From Pinus tabuliformis (taxonomy: Eukaryota; Streptophyta; Pinopsida; Pinales; Pinaceae): a stretch of 64,000 nucleotides of DNA. Both the position numbers and the translations under genes were made by a program. Shown here in pieces: positions 1 to 10,029 of this stretch. The notes beneath the pieces are model-generated. The model did no database searches and was not told where the DNA came from. It was given only the letters and a program-made list of their open reading frames with translations. The stretch lies in NCBI GenBank assembly GCA_031772625.1, contig CM062814.1, positions 818,780,757 to 818,844,756 of the forward strand. The letters are read 5' to 3'. The stretch's first letter is position 1, and each line of letters begins with the position of its first letter.

Positions 1-176
1 TCAATCTCCGTGAGCTTGTGAACGTAGCGCTTCATTGACACTTTACCCCAGTACATGTATCAAGTTCAGATCTGATTGTTGATTGTGGACAACGATCAGA
101 CACTTGACAGGCTGAAATCATTCACTTGGCGACTCTAAATCATTTTCAAGATCAGATCCAAAGACTCCACTGGAGG
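1..176 (+). other. Element A leader, upstream of gag copy 1
   Basis: This is the end of the untranslated leader of element A, matching 5057-5232 of the second copy. The first 148 bases of this internal region, including the primer binding site, lie left of the window. The gag frame is open back to an in-frame TGA near 105, but no ATG occurs before 177. Only a TTG at 126 would extend the protein, so the start is placed at 177. Confidence 0.6.
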
Positions 177-2291
177 ATGATCTCGACCAGCAGAAACATG
201 AAAGGACAACATGGACATATCAGGTATTCAAGTTGGAATTTTATCCAAGACATTTTGTTCTTTGTCATAAATTATTTCTTCTCTTTTCCCAAGAATGTCA
301 AGAAGGCTTTGCAAAGTATATTAGATCCTCGGCCTGCCGTTGATTCTTTCCCTTTGAAGATTGTGAATACCAAAGATTTGCATGCTTTTGAGCTTGATCA
401 AGATCCTTTTTCCGAATTTTGTGATGAACCTATACCTGCTGTACATACCCCTATACCTTGTAAAATTCCAGATCGGTATAAACCTCTTGTTTTACCTCTT
501 GTTCTTCATGCTTTCCCCAAAAATTATGATTTATACTTGCCGATGTTTGATGGTGAATGTAAGAATGTCAACGCTGAGCAACATGTCCAGAATTTTGAGA
601 ATTTTCTAAATCTTTTTGAAGTTGATGAAGAAGATGTTAGTATAAGGCTTTTTGCTCTTTCTTTGCAAGACAAAGTGAAGAGTTGGTTCAAAGCCCTGCT
701 TGATGCAAGCATCTCAGATTTCCAGCAGTTTGTCAAAGTTTTTCTCGACAGGTGGATGATCGGGCAGAACCTTTTCTTGATTGTAGAAGAGTATAACCAG
801 CTGAAAAGATTGTCAGGTGAGACAGTACAACAGTTTTCGGCCAGATTTAATCAAGTTTATTATTCAATCCCAGTTGATATAAGGCCTACTCCTAGATCTG
901 CTCTCTTGCACTATCCGGGTGCCTTTGATCCGGAGATGGAGTTTCAGCTGAGAGAAAGGGATATTGCAACACTTCACGAGATGCAAAACAATGCAGTAGA
1001 TGTAGAGGCACATCTGTTGATCCGAAAGGCAAGGATGAAGGAAGAAGAGATGAAAAACATAGATCCGGTCGAATCAACATCTTTAGAGGTGAAACTTGAC
1101 ATTTTGGTAAGTACAGTGGAAAAGATGATGGACAAGATCAACGCAAGGAATGATTATGATGTTCAAACTCATGGTTCGCTGATTGAAGAAGAACAAGTTG
1201 CTGACCCAAAACATTTTGTTTCTGATCCCAGTTGTCATAGTGATTGTTTTATAGATCATTGTGAAGAAGAGAGATCTGTTGATATGACCTGCATGCTTGA
1301 TGATGTGTTTTATAGTGATGATTTGCCTCGTTTTGATCAGTATGATGATGATTATGTTCTCCAAACAGAAGCTAATCTTGCAGACAAATCAACAGCTAGT
1401 TTGTGGGAGGAGGAAGTTCATTTTCAGCAGCTTGAATACAATGTTCAATCATCACATATCAGCTATGACAGTGATGAGGAAAGTGCAACAAATTTTGAAG
1501 TAAGTGAAGGATCTTTGCCTTTTTGTTTTGATTCGTTTCAGTTCATCAGAGATAACTACCATGAAATTAGAAATCAGCTGTCAACAAGTCTTGTTTTGGA
1601 TCATCTTGAGAACAATGGAAATTTTGTTCAAGACTTTACATATTCAGATTTGCAACCCCCGAAAGCCATTGATTGTCAAGTTGCAGCTGAAGACTTGGAA
1701 GTGGACACACATGATTTAATGATTCAAGGTGACTCCGTACCATTCTGTTTTGAATCATTTCAGTATTTGAAGGGAAATTTGCATAGTCCATCTTCAGTGA
1801 AGAATGAGCAGCATGTAGGCAATCATGTAATCACAATGGAACCAATAGAAATGGGATTGCAGCAGTCTTTTCAAGTTTTTCATGATCCAATAGCTGATGT
1901 TTTGGATGAGGTGTGTAGTCAAAATCTATCTCCATTGTCTGTATGTGAGCTTGAAACGTGTATCGATACAAGCTTGATCCGGCAGTCAGTTTCTTTGTCA
2001 TTTTCAGCAGAGGTCTCGTCACAAAGCTCAGATCAAAGTTCATGGTATGAAGCGAAGAGAAGTAATCCATTGGATGAGCTAAGTTCCAGTGTGCTTGAAT
2101 TTCAAGATCCTTATGCAGTATTTTTGGAGGTGGATAGAGAATTCATATCATTCTACGGATCTGTTTCTAAGTCGTCATGGGAGTTGCATTTTATTAGTTC
2201 TCTCTTGTTGGTCATAAGCGAGCACTTGCAGAGATTTCAAACAGCAGAGGGAATACTTACTTGGTTGCATTGGTTGTTTCATTTCACTTGA
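177..2291 (+). CDS. Gag-domain protein of element A, copy 1 (open frame)
   Basis: An uninterrupted frame of about 704 codons from the first ATG. Residues ~30-45 are hydrophobic. Residues ~115-290 resemble the plant Retrotrans_gag domain: a L.LQDKVKSWFKALL helix, a downstream F..RW segment and a QFSARFNQVYYSIP stretch. A Lys/Glu-rich helix follows (~300), then a long Asp/Glu-rich middle containing the motif PFCF(D/E)SFQ twice. The C-terminus has a hydrophobic stretch and ends WLHWLFHFT. There is no zinc knuckle, protease or polymerase. Gag would form the particle packaging element RNA; reverse transcriptase and integrase must come in trans. The stop codon lies 19 bp before the LTR. It is the only long retroelement frame in the window without a break, which suggests recent insertion or coding constraint. 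The family call rests on domain shape, not a database match. Confidence 0.75.
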   Translation: MISTSRNMKGQHGHIRYSSWNFIQDILFFVINYFFSFPKNVKKALQSILDPRPAVDSFPLKIVNTKDLHAFELDQDPFSEFCDEPIPAVHTPIPCKIPDRYKPLVLPLVLHAFPKNYDLYLPMFDGECKNVNAEQHVQNFENFLNLFEVDEEDVSIRLFALSLQDKVKSWFKALLDASISDFQQFVKVFLDRWMIGQNLFLIVEEYNQLKRLSGETVQQFSARFNQVYYSIPVDIRPTPRSALLHYPGAFDPEMEFQLRERDIATLHEMQNNAVDVEAHLLIRKARMKEEEMKNIDPVESTSLEVKLDILVSTVEKMMDKINARNDYDVQTHGSLIEEEQVADPKHFVSDPSCHSDCFIDHCEEERSVDMTCMLDDVFYSDDLPRFDQYDDDYVLQTEANLADKSTASLWEEEVHFQQLEYNVQSSHISYDSDEESATNFEVSEGSLPFCFDSFQFIRDNYHEIRNQLSTSLVLDHLENNGNFVQDFTYSDLQPPKAIDCQVAAEDLEVDTHDLMIQGDSVPFCFESFQYLKGNLHSPSSVKNEQHVGNHVITMEPIEMGLQQSFQVFHDPIADVLDEVCSQNLSPLSVCELETCIDTSLIRQSVSLSFSAEVSSQSSDQSSWYEAKRSNPLDELSSSVLEFQDPYAVFLEVDREFISFYGSVSKSSWELHFISSLLLVISEHLQRFQTAEGILTWLHWLFHFT

Positions 2292-3254
2292 TCAGGTGAT
2301 GAATGAAACTGTTAGAGTAGGTTGTGATGAATAAGCTCCCCTTTGAGCATCATTTTCAGTTTGTCGGTTGTGTTTAAGTGTTGAGTCAGTTTTTAGTTGA
2401 GTGAGAGTCAATTTGTGTTGTCAAGTCATCAGTTTTCAGTCATGCATTTCAGCTTGAGTTTTTGACTCCATTGCCCAATAATTGTAAGGCACTGGTCTGC
2501 TCTCCCAGAGGTCTAAGGTTCTTGGCACCTCCAAGGAGCTACCATCCCCATTGGATCCAATGTTAGTGTCAGTCTTTCCAGCCTTCCTACAGTGATCAAA
2601 TATGCTCTTACAAAGTGGTCTCAGAGTGTCAAGGTCAAATTTTGTCATTTCAGTGAGTCTTCAAGCAAAATTTGGTCACTAGGCATTAAGCCTAGGGTTT
2701 GCCCAAATGTCAGTCCATGTCATCATTCAGCTGAGCCTATCATCATTCAGAGGGTTTTCATTATCATGTCAGTGTCGAATGAGTCATTTTACACCTTATT
2801 CATGCTTCAGTTGTGCCTAGGCAAGCTCATTTCCCTCTCCTAGGGTTTTGAAGGCAATTTCTCTTGGATGGTTAAATCACCGGCAAAACTCAGATCCTGA
2901 TGTTCATACACCTTCCCCTATCCTTAAAGTACCTTATCAAACACTTCCCAACACTCAGATCCCCCAAATTCCTCATTTTTGCACAAACCCTAGTTTCTAG
3001 CTACAACCTGGCAATTTTCTAGGTTTGGCCTGTGTTTTGCCCTTTTGGACCCCTTCCCCTCGCTCAATCTCTGAGATTCCACTTTCCCCTGCTCCCTAAC
3101 ATCCCTCCCTACTCCCAAAACCCCAAGAATTTAGAAGCCCCCTATCCCCTTCATTTCGCTCCATTTCGACAAAATTCCTTGTTTCTCACATCGGGACAAG
3201 TTGCACTCAAATGATGTTTCAGAGCAATAAAAGATGAATTTTGGAAAACTGAGA

Positions 3255-3293
3255 GAGGTTTTTGTCCATAACATGCCAAAGAAAAAAAACCTC
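3255..3293. other. Stem-loop in LTR of element A (GAGGTTTTT / AAAAACCTC)
   Basis: Inverted arms GAGGTTTTT (3255-3263) and AAAAACCTC (3285-3293) flank a loop of about 21 nt. The second LTR keeps the right arm and loop (near 8318-8360), but its left arm is mutated. Reverse-complement relatives of the same block occur three times at 51.29-51.76 kb. Confidence 0.6.
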
Positions 3294-3538
3294 CTTCACT
3301 TTTTGCACAGGTGTCATGGTTTTAGAGAAATGCCAAAATTACAGTCGCCGGATCCAAGGAGTTTGGCCAAGGCACTAAAAACGACGGAAAAGGCCCGATC
3401 CACTCCAAATTTTGGCCAAAGCCTCTTTGACTGAGCATGGTACTTTATTGGGGAATCCCAGCTCCAATCCCAAAAAATTTTGAGAATTTTGGGTAATTTT
3501 GGTATTTTTGGGAAATTTACAGGTTTTGGCTTCTCAAC

Positions 3539-3561
3539 GGGTCTCACCCCCGGTGAGACCC
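3539..3561. other. Perfect hairpin in LTR of element A
   Basis: GGGTCTCACC (3539-3548) and GGTGAGACCC (3552-3561) form a 10-bp perfect stem with a CCC loop. It is conserved without change in the second LTR at 8605-8627. A structural or protein-binding role is inference. Confidence 0.75.
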
Positions 3562-4911
3562 TTTGTCATCGTAGCTCCGTTTTGCGGAAACTCAGCATTG
3601 ATGGATTTTTCATGAAAAGTTACATATGCCCATGCATTACCTTGAGTTTTCATGGAGTTTTGGGCCTCCAAAAGGTCAAAATAAAGTCAAATTTTGACTT
3701 TCTGCCCCTTTTTTGAGCTGCAGAAGTAGTCTTGGGAGAATTGACTTTTGACTGGGCAAATGACTTCCAAATCCAAAAATTCCGGCTGGGTTGGAAAGTA
3801 GACTCAGATAATTTTTCAACGAGCTATCCTGTACCTCATTCTGACACCGGGAAGGCCTCCAAACAGGGCTCCAAAGTGCGCGACCTGTTGAGCTGGATGT
3901 GCGCGACCCGTTGAGGGAACTTTCCCAGATTTGACCAGTTCAGCCCAGAATTTGCAGTTTAGCTCCAGTTTGACTTGCTGAGGTCGATGGTGGTCCTTTT
4001 GACTGTACTTTTGGCACTTTTTGGATGCTTTTACTCTTGTTTTACTCTTCTAGAAGTTTCTCTCATGTAAAAGGGTAAAATTGACTGTATGAACTGGTTT
4101 CCAAGTTTTTAGAGGCAAGTTGTTTTGACTGCCTATTTTGTAGTGCTTAGTTTAGAAGTTGTTCAAACAACTCCTAGGATAGTGAGCTTGACCCATGGAG
4201 GCAGGGAAAGAGGTTAGATCATCTATATTATGTACTTTCATGCTCATTTTCATGGTTGGACTCTTGAGGGAGGAGCTATCATTGTATATTTCACTTGTAT
4301 CTCTGCAATTTTTGGCTAAGGAAGACCAGGGTTTTGCAGTCATCTTTGGGATTCTTGTGGACTCATATGTTGATGGTGTGTTTCTACATGTTATTGTAAG
4401 CTTTGTTATGTGATTCATTTCCTTTCTATACTGCTGCATATTAAACAAATGAAGTGATAAAGTTAGAATTCATGCTAGCCATGCTCTGCTTTTAAATTTG
4501 TTTAATTTCTATGTTTTATGCTGTCTAAAGAGAATTCAAATCCATTGTTTGCTCTCTTTAGCCCTCTCATCTTTCTTCTTAATCATCCCCTTCAGCTAAA
4601 GACATCAATACAGCTTCCTACCTTGCCCCAAAGACCCCCCTGCAGAAACTGTGTCAAATCCCCGCACCCTAAATTGCAGATCCTCAATTTGCCACCAAAA
4701 ACCCCAAAAACCCCCAAATCAACCTTTTAATCAGTTTACTAGCCTAATATCAGTGTTACCTTGTTGGTAAACTCATCCATTGAAGATTTACCGAGATAGA
4801 CCGGAGAGAGCCTTCTCATACCCCGTAGGGCTAACTACGAGGTGAAATGGTTTGATGTAGCTTTGAGATTTGCCTTTTCAGCCTGAGGTGAAATTTAAAA
4901 CGCTAACATAC

Positions 4912-4929
4912 TGGCGACCATACTGGGGA
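4912..4929 (+). other. Primer binding site of element A
   Basis: TGGCGACCATACTGGGGA starts three bases after the LTR end (4908). It begins TGG, as required to pair with a tRNA 3' CCA end. The priming tRNA is not identified. The same position after the second LTR (9974) holds unrelated sequence, confirming that 9973 is the outer edge. Confidence 0.75.
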
Positions 4930-5232
4930 GAACATCTAAACCTTTGCTCATTGACGTGTTATTTCATAAGTCTTAGACGGAGCCTGAAGTTACGCCAGGT
5001 AGCCTTCGAAAACGCTCTATTTTTACATCAGCGTTAGTAGATAAACGCTGCTTCAGTCAATCTCCATGAGCTTGTGAACGTAGCGCTTCATTGACACTTT
5101 ACCCTAGTACATGTATCAAGTTCAGATCTGATTGTTGATTGTGGACAACGATCAGACACTTGACAGGCTGAAATCATTCACTTGGCGACTCTAAATCATT
5201 TTCAAGATCAGATCCAAAGACTCCACTGGAGG

Positions 5233-7354
5233 ATGATCTCGACCAGCAGAAACATGAAAGGACAACATGGACATATCAGGTATTCAAGTTGGAATTTTAT
5301 CCAAGACATTTTGTTCTTTGTCATAAATTATTTCTTCTCTTTTCCCAAGAATGTCAAGAAGGCTTTGCAAAGTATATTAGATCCTCGGCCTGCCGTTGAT
5401 TCTTTCCCTTTGAAGATTGTGAATACCAAAGATTTGCATGCTTTTGAGCTTGATCAAGATCCTTTTTCCGAATTTTGTGATGAACCTATACCTGCTGTAC
5501 ATACCCCTATACCTTGTAAAATTCCAGATCGGTATAAACCTCTTGTTTTACCTCCTGTTCTTTATGCTTACCCCAAAAATTATGATCTATACTTGCCGAT
5601 GTTTGATGGTGAATGTAAGAATGTCAACGCTGAGCAACATGTCTAGAATTTTGAGAATTTTCTAAATTTTTTTGAAGTTGATGAAGAAGATGTTAGTATA
5701 AGGCTTTTTGCTCTTTCTTTGCAAGACAAAGTGAAGAGTTGGTTCAAAGCCCTGCTTGATGCAAGCATCTCAGATTTCCAGCAGTTTGTCAAAGTTTTTC
5801 TCGACAGGTGGATGATCGGGCAGAACCTTTTCTTGATTGTAGAAGAGTATAACCAGCTGAAAAGATTTTCAGGTGAGACAGTACAACAGTTTTCGGCCAG
5901 ATTTAATCAAGTTTATTATTCAATCCCAGTTGATATAAGGTCTACTCCTAGATCTGCTCTCTTGCACTATCCGGGTGCCTTTGATCCGGAGATGGAGTTT
6001 CAGCTGAGAGAAAGGGATATTGCAACACTTCACGAGATGAAAAACAATGCAGTAGATGTAGAGGCACATCTGCTGATTCGAAAGGCAAGGATGAAGGAAG
6101 AAGAGATGAAAAACATAGATCCGGCCGAATCAACATCTTTAGAGGTGAAACTTGACATTTTGGTAAGTACAGTGGAAAAGATGATGGACAAGATCAACGC
6201 AAGGAATGATTATGATGTTCAAACTCATGGTTCGCTGATTGAAGAAGAACAAGTTGCTGACCCAAAACATTTTGTTTATGATCCCAGTTGTCATAGTGAT
6301 TGTTTTATAGATCATTGTGAAGAAGAGAGATCTGTTGATATGACCTGCATGCTTGATGATGTGTTTTATAGTGATGATTTGCCTCGTTTTGATCAGTATG
6401 ATGATGATTATGTTCTCCAAACAGAAGCTAATCTTGCAGACAAATCAACAGCTAGTTTGTGGGAGGAGGAAGTTCATTTTCAGCAGCTTGAATACAATGT
6501 TCAGTCATCACATATCAGCTATGACAGTGATGAGGAAAGTGCAGCAAATTTTAAAGTAAGTGAAGGATCTTTGCCTTTTTTTTTTTGATTCGTTTCAGTT
6601 CATCAGAGATAACTACCATGAAATTAGAAATCAGCTGTCAACAAGTCTTGTTTTGGATCATCTTGAGAATAATGGAAATTTTGTTCAAGACTTTACATAT
6701 TCAGATTTGCAACCCCCGAAAGCCATTGATTGTCAAGTTGCAGCTGAAGACTTGGAAGTGGACACACATGATTTAATGATTCAAGGTGACTCCGTACCAT
6801 TCTGTTTTGAATCATTTCAGTATTTGAAGGGAAATTTGCATAGTCCATCTTCAGTGAAGAATGAGCAGCATGTAGGCAATCATGTAATCACAATGGAACC
6901 AATAGAAATGGGATTGCAGCAGTCTTTTCAAGTTTTTCATGATCCAATAGCTGATGTTTTGGATGAGGTGTGTAGTCAAAATCTATCTCCATTGTCTATA
7001 TGTGAGCTTGAAACGTGTATCGATACAAGCTTGATCCGGCAGTCAGTTTCTTTGTCATTTTCAGCAGAGGTCTCGTCACAAGGCTCAGATCAAAGTTTGC
7101 ATTCATGGTATGAAGCGAAGAGAAGTAATCCATTGGATGAGCTAAGTTCCAGTGTGCTTGAATTTCAAGATCCTTATGCAGTATTTTTGGAGGTGGATAG
7201 AGAATTCATATCATTCTATGGATCTGTTTCTAAGTCGTCATGGGAGTTGCATTTTATTAGTTCTCTCTTGTTGGTCATAAGCGAGCACTTGCAGAGATTT
7301 CAAACAGCAGAGGGAATACTTACTTGGTTGCATTGGTTGTTTCATTTCACTTGA
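5233..7354 (+). pseudogene. Gag-domain protein of element A, copy 2 (broken)
   Basis: Second copy of the gag-only frame, about 98% identical by eye to 177-2291. Two lesions break it. At about 5644 a CAG codon has become TAG, just before the main Gag domain, so an intact part restarts at 5719. At 6576-6586 a TTTTTGTTTT stretch has become eleven T, adding one base and shifting the frame inside the first PFCF(D/E)SFQ motif; the original phase continues in another frame to 7354. It also has a 6-bp in-frame insertion near 7096 (two extra residues, LH). The C-terminal WLHWLFHFT is kept. Copy 1 has neither lesion, so both arose after the duplication or were inherited from a different parent copy. 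Confidence 0.85.
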
Positions 7355-7372
7355 TCAGGTGATGAATGAAAC

Positions 7373-9973
7373 TGTTAGAGTAGGTTGTGATGAATAAGCT
7401 CCCTTTGAGCATCATTTTCAGTTTGTCGGTTGTGTTTAAGTGTTGAGTCAGTTTTTAGTTGAGTGAGAGTCAATTTGTGTTGTCAAGTCATTAGTTTTCA
7501 GTCATGCATTTCAGCTTGAGTTTTTGACTCCATTGCCCAATAATTGTAAGGCACTGGTCTGCTCTCCCAGAGGTCTAAGGTTCTTGGCACCTCCAAGGAG
7601 CTACCATCCCCATTGGATCCAATGTTAGTGTCAGTCTTTCCAGCCTTCCTACAGTGATCAAATATGCTCTTACAAAGTGGTCTCAGAGTGTCAAGGTCAA
7701 ATTTTGTCATTTCAGTGAGTCTTCAAGCAAAATTTGGTCACTAGGCATTAAGCCTAGGGTTTGCCCAAATGTCAGTCCATGTCATCATTCAGCTGAGCCT
7801 ATCATCATTCAGAGGGTTTTCATTATCATGTCAGTGTCGAATGAGTCATTTTACACCTTATTCATGCTTCATTTGTGCCTAGGCAAGCTCATTTCCCTCT
7901 CCTAGGGTTTTGAAGGCAATTTCTCTTGGATGGTTAAATCACCGGCAAAACTCAGATCCTGATGTTCATACACCTTCCCCTATCCTTAAAGTACCTTATC
8001 AAACACTTCCCAACACTCAGATCCCCCAAATTCCACATTTTTGCACAAACCCTAGTTTCTAGCTACAACCTGGAAATTTTCTAGGTTTGGCCTGTGTTTT
8101 GCCCTTTTGGACCCCTTCCACTCGCTCAATCTCTGAGATTCCACTTTCCCCTGCTCCCTAACATCCCTCCCTACTCCCAAAAATTTCCCCAAGAATTTAG
8201 AAGCCCCCTATCCCCTTCATTTCGCTCCATTTCGACAAAATTCCTTGTTTCTCACATCGGGACAAGTTGCACTCAAATGATGTTTCGGAGCAATAAAAGA
8301 TGAATTTTGGAAAAATAAGAGATTTTTTTGTCCATAACATGCCAAAGAAGAAAAACCTCCTTCACTTTTTGCACAGGTGTCATGGTTTTAGAGAAATGCC
8401 AAAATTACAGTCGCTGGATCCAAGGAGTTTGGCCAAGGCACTAAAAACGACGGAAAAGGCCCGATCCACTCCAAATTTTGGCCAAAGCCTCTTTGACTGA
8501 GCATGGTACTTTATTGGGGACTCCCAGCACAAATCCCAAAATTTTTTGAGAATTTTGGGTAATTTTGGTATTTTTGGGAAATTTACAGGTTTTGGCTTCT
8601 CAACGGGTCTCACCCCCGGTGAGACCCTTTGTCATCGTAGCTCCGTTTTGCGGAAACTCAGCATTGATGGATTTTTCATGCAAAGTTACATATGCCCATG
8701 CATTACCTTGAGTTTTCATGGAGTTTTGGGCCTCCAAAAGGTCAAAATAAAGTCAAATTTTGACTTTCTGCCCCTTTTTGAGCTGCAGAAGTATTCTTGG
8801 GAGAATTGACTTTTTACTGGGCAAATGACCTCCAATCCTAAAATTCTGGTTGGGTTGGAAATTAGACTCAGAGACCTTTCCAACGAGCTATCCTGCGCCT
8901 CATTCTGACATCGGGAAGGCCTCCAAACAGGGCTCCAAAGTGCGCGACCCGTTGAGCTGGATGTGCGCGACCCGTTGAGGGAACTTTGCCAGATTTGACC
9001 AGTTCAGCCCAGAATTTGCAGTTTAGCTCCAGTTTGACTTGCTGAGGTCGATGGTGGTCCTTTTGAATGTACTTGTGGCACTTTTTGGATGCTTTTACTC
9101 TTGTTTTACTCTTCTAGAAGTTTTTCTCATGTAAAAGGGTAAAATTGACTGTATGAACTGGTTTCCAAGTTTTTAGAGGCAAGTTGTTTTGACTGCCTAT
9201 TTTGTAGGGCTTAGTTTAGAAGTTGTTCAAACAGCTCCTAGGATAGTGAGCTCGACCCATGGAGGCAGGGAAAGAGGTTAGATCATCTATATTATGTACT
9301 TTCATGCTCATTTTCATGGTTGGACTCTTGAGGGAGGAGCTATCATTGTATATTTCACTTGTATCTCTGCAATTTTTGGCTAAGGAAGACCAGGGTTTTG
9401 CAGTCATCTTTGGGATTCTTGTGGACTCATATGTTGATGGTGTGTTTCTACATGTTATTGTAAGCTTTGTTATGTGATTCATTTCCTTTCTATACTGCTG
9501 CATATTAAACAAATGAAGTGATAAAGTTAGAATTCATGCTAGCCATGCTCTGCTTTTAAATTTGTTTAATTTCTATGTTTTCTGCTGTCTAAAGAGAATT
9601 CAAATCCATTGTTTGCTCTCTTTAGCCCTCTCATCTTTCTTCTTAATCATCCCTTTCAGCTAAAGACATCAATACAGCTTCCTACCTTGCCCCAAAGACC
9701 CCCCTGCAGAAACTGTGTCAAATCCCCGCACCCTAAATTGCAGATCCTCAATTTGCCACCAAAAACCCCAAAAACCCCCAAATCAACCTTTTAATCAGTT
9801 TACTAGCCTAATATCAGTGTTACCTTGTTGGTCATCTCATCCATTGAAGATTTTACCGAGATAGACCGGAGAGAGCCTTCTCATACCCCGTAGGGCTAGC
9901 TACGAGGTGAAATGGTTTGATGTAGCTTTGAGATTTGCCTTTTCAGCCTGAGGTGAAATTTCAAACGCTAACA
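7373..9973 (+). repeat. LTR of element A, copy 2 (right outer LTR)
   Basis: A 2601-bp terminal repeat, TGTTAG to CTAACA, nearly identical to 2310-4908 with scattered substitutions and small indels (for example a few extra bases near 8180). It carries the same hairpin (8605-8627) and two copies of GTGCGCGACCCGTTGAG (8938-8980). Its right edge abuts a Ty3/gypsy gag relic, so element A inserted into element B or next to it. Confidence 0.8.
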
Positions 9974-10029
9974 GGTTCAACACTCGTATAGTGGGAATCA
10001 AGGACTAACAGGTTCTACCCTTTAGCTCA

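Larger units (their letters stand above)
2310..4908 (+). repeat. LTR of element A, copy 1 (between the two internal regions)
   Basis: A 2599-bp long terminal repeat, nearly identical by eye to 7373-9973. It starts TGTTAG and ends CTAACA. The 3' edge is firm because a primer binding site follows; the 5' edge is inferred from the inverted termini, since the outer left LTR is not visible and no strong polypurine tract precedes it. It contains pyrimidine-rich stretches, a perfect hairpin at 3539-3561, a stem-loop at 3255-3293 and a short tandem of GTGCGCGAC(C/T)(C/T)GTTGAG near 3876-3915. Short frames inside it show no recognisable protein. The promoter cannot be placed with confidence. Confidence 0.8.
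1..9973 (+). mobile_element. Element A: tandem gag-only LTR retrotransposon
   Basis: The two halves repeat with a period of 5056 bp (position 126 matches 5182). The order is partial internal region (1-2309), LTR (2310-4908), full internal region (4909-7372), LTR (7373-9973). Homology between the copies stops after CGCTAACA at 4908 and 9973: the first is followed by a primer binding site, the second by unrelated DNA. The LTR would begin TGTTAG (2310, 7373) and end CTAACA, a perfect terminal inverted repeat. The internal region (2464 bp) holds only a Gag frame, with no protease, RT, RNase H or integrase, matching the known plant class of terminal-repeat retrotransposons with a GAG domain. The tandem most simply arose by unequal recombination between LTRs. 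The left LTR is outside the window, so the target-site duplication cannot be checked; GGTTC follows the right end. Confidence 0.85.

Noticed and set aside
126-176. Gag of element A starting at a TTG (126)
   Set aside because: Plant translation would normally use ATG; the first in-frame ATG is at 177.
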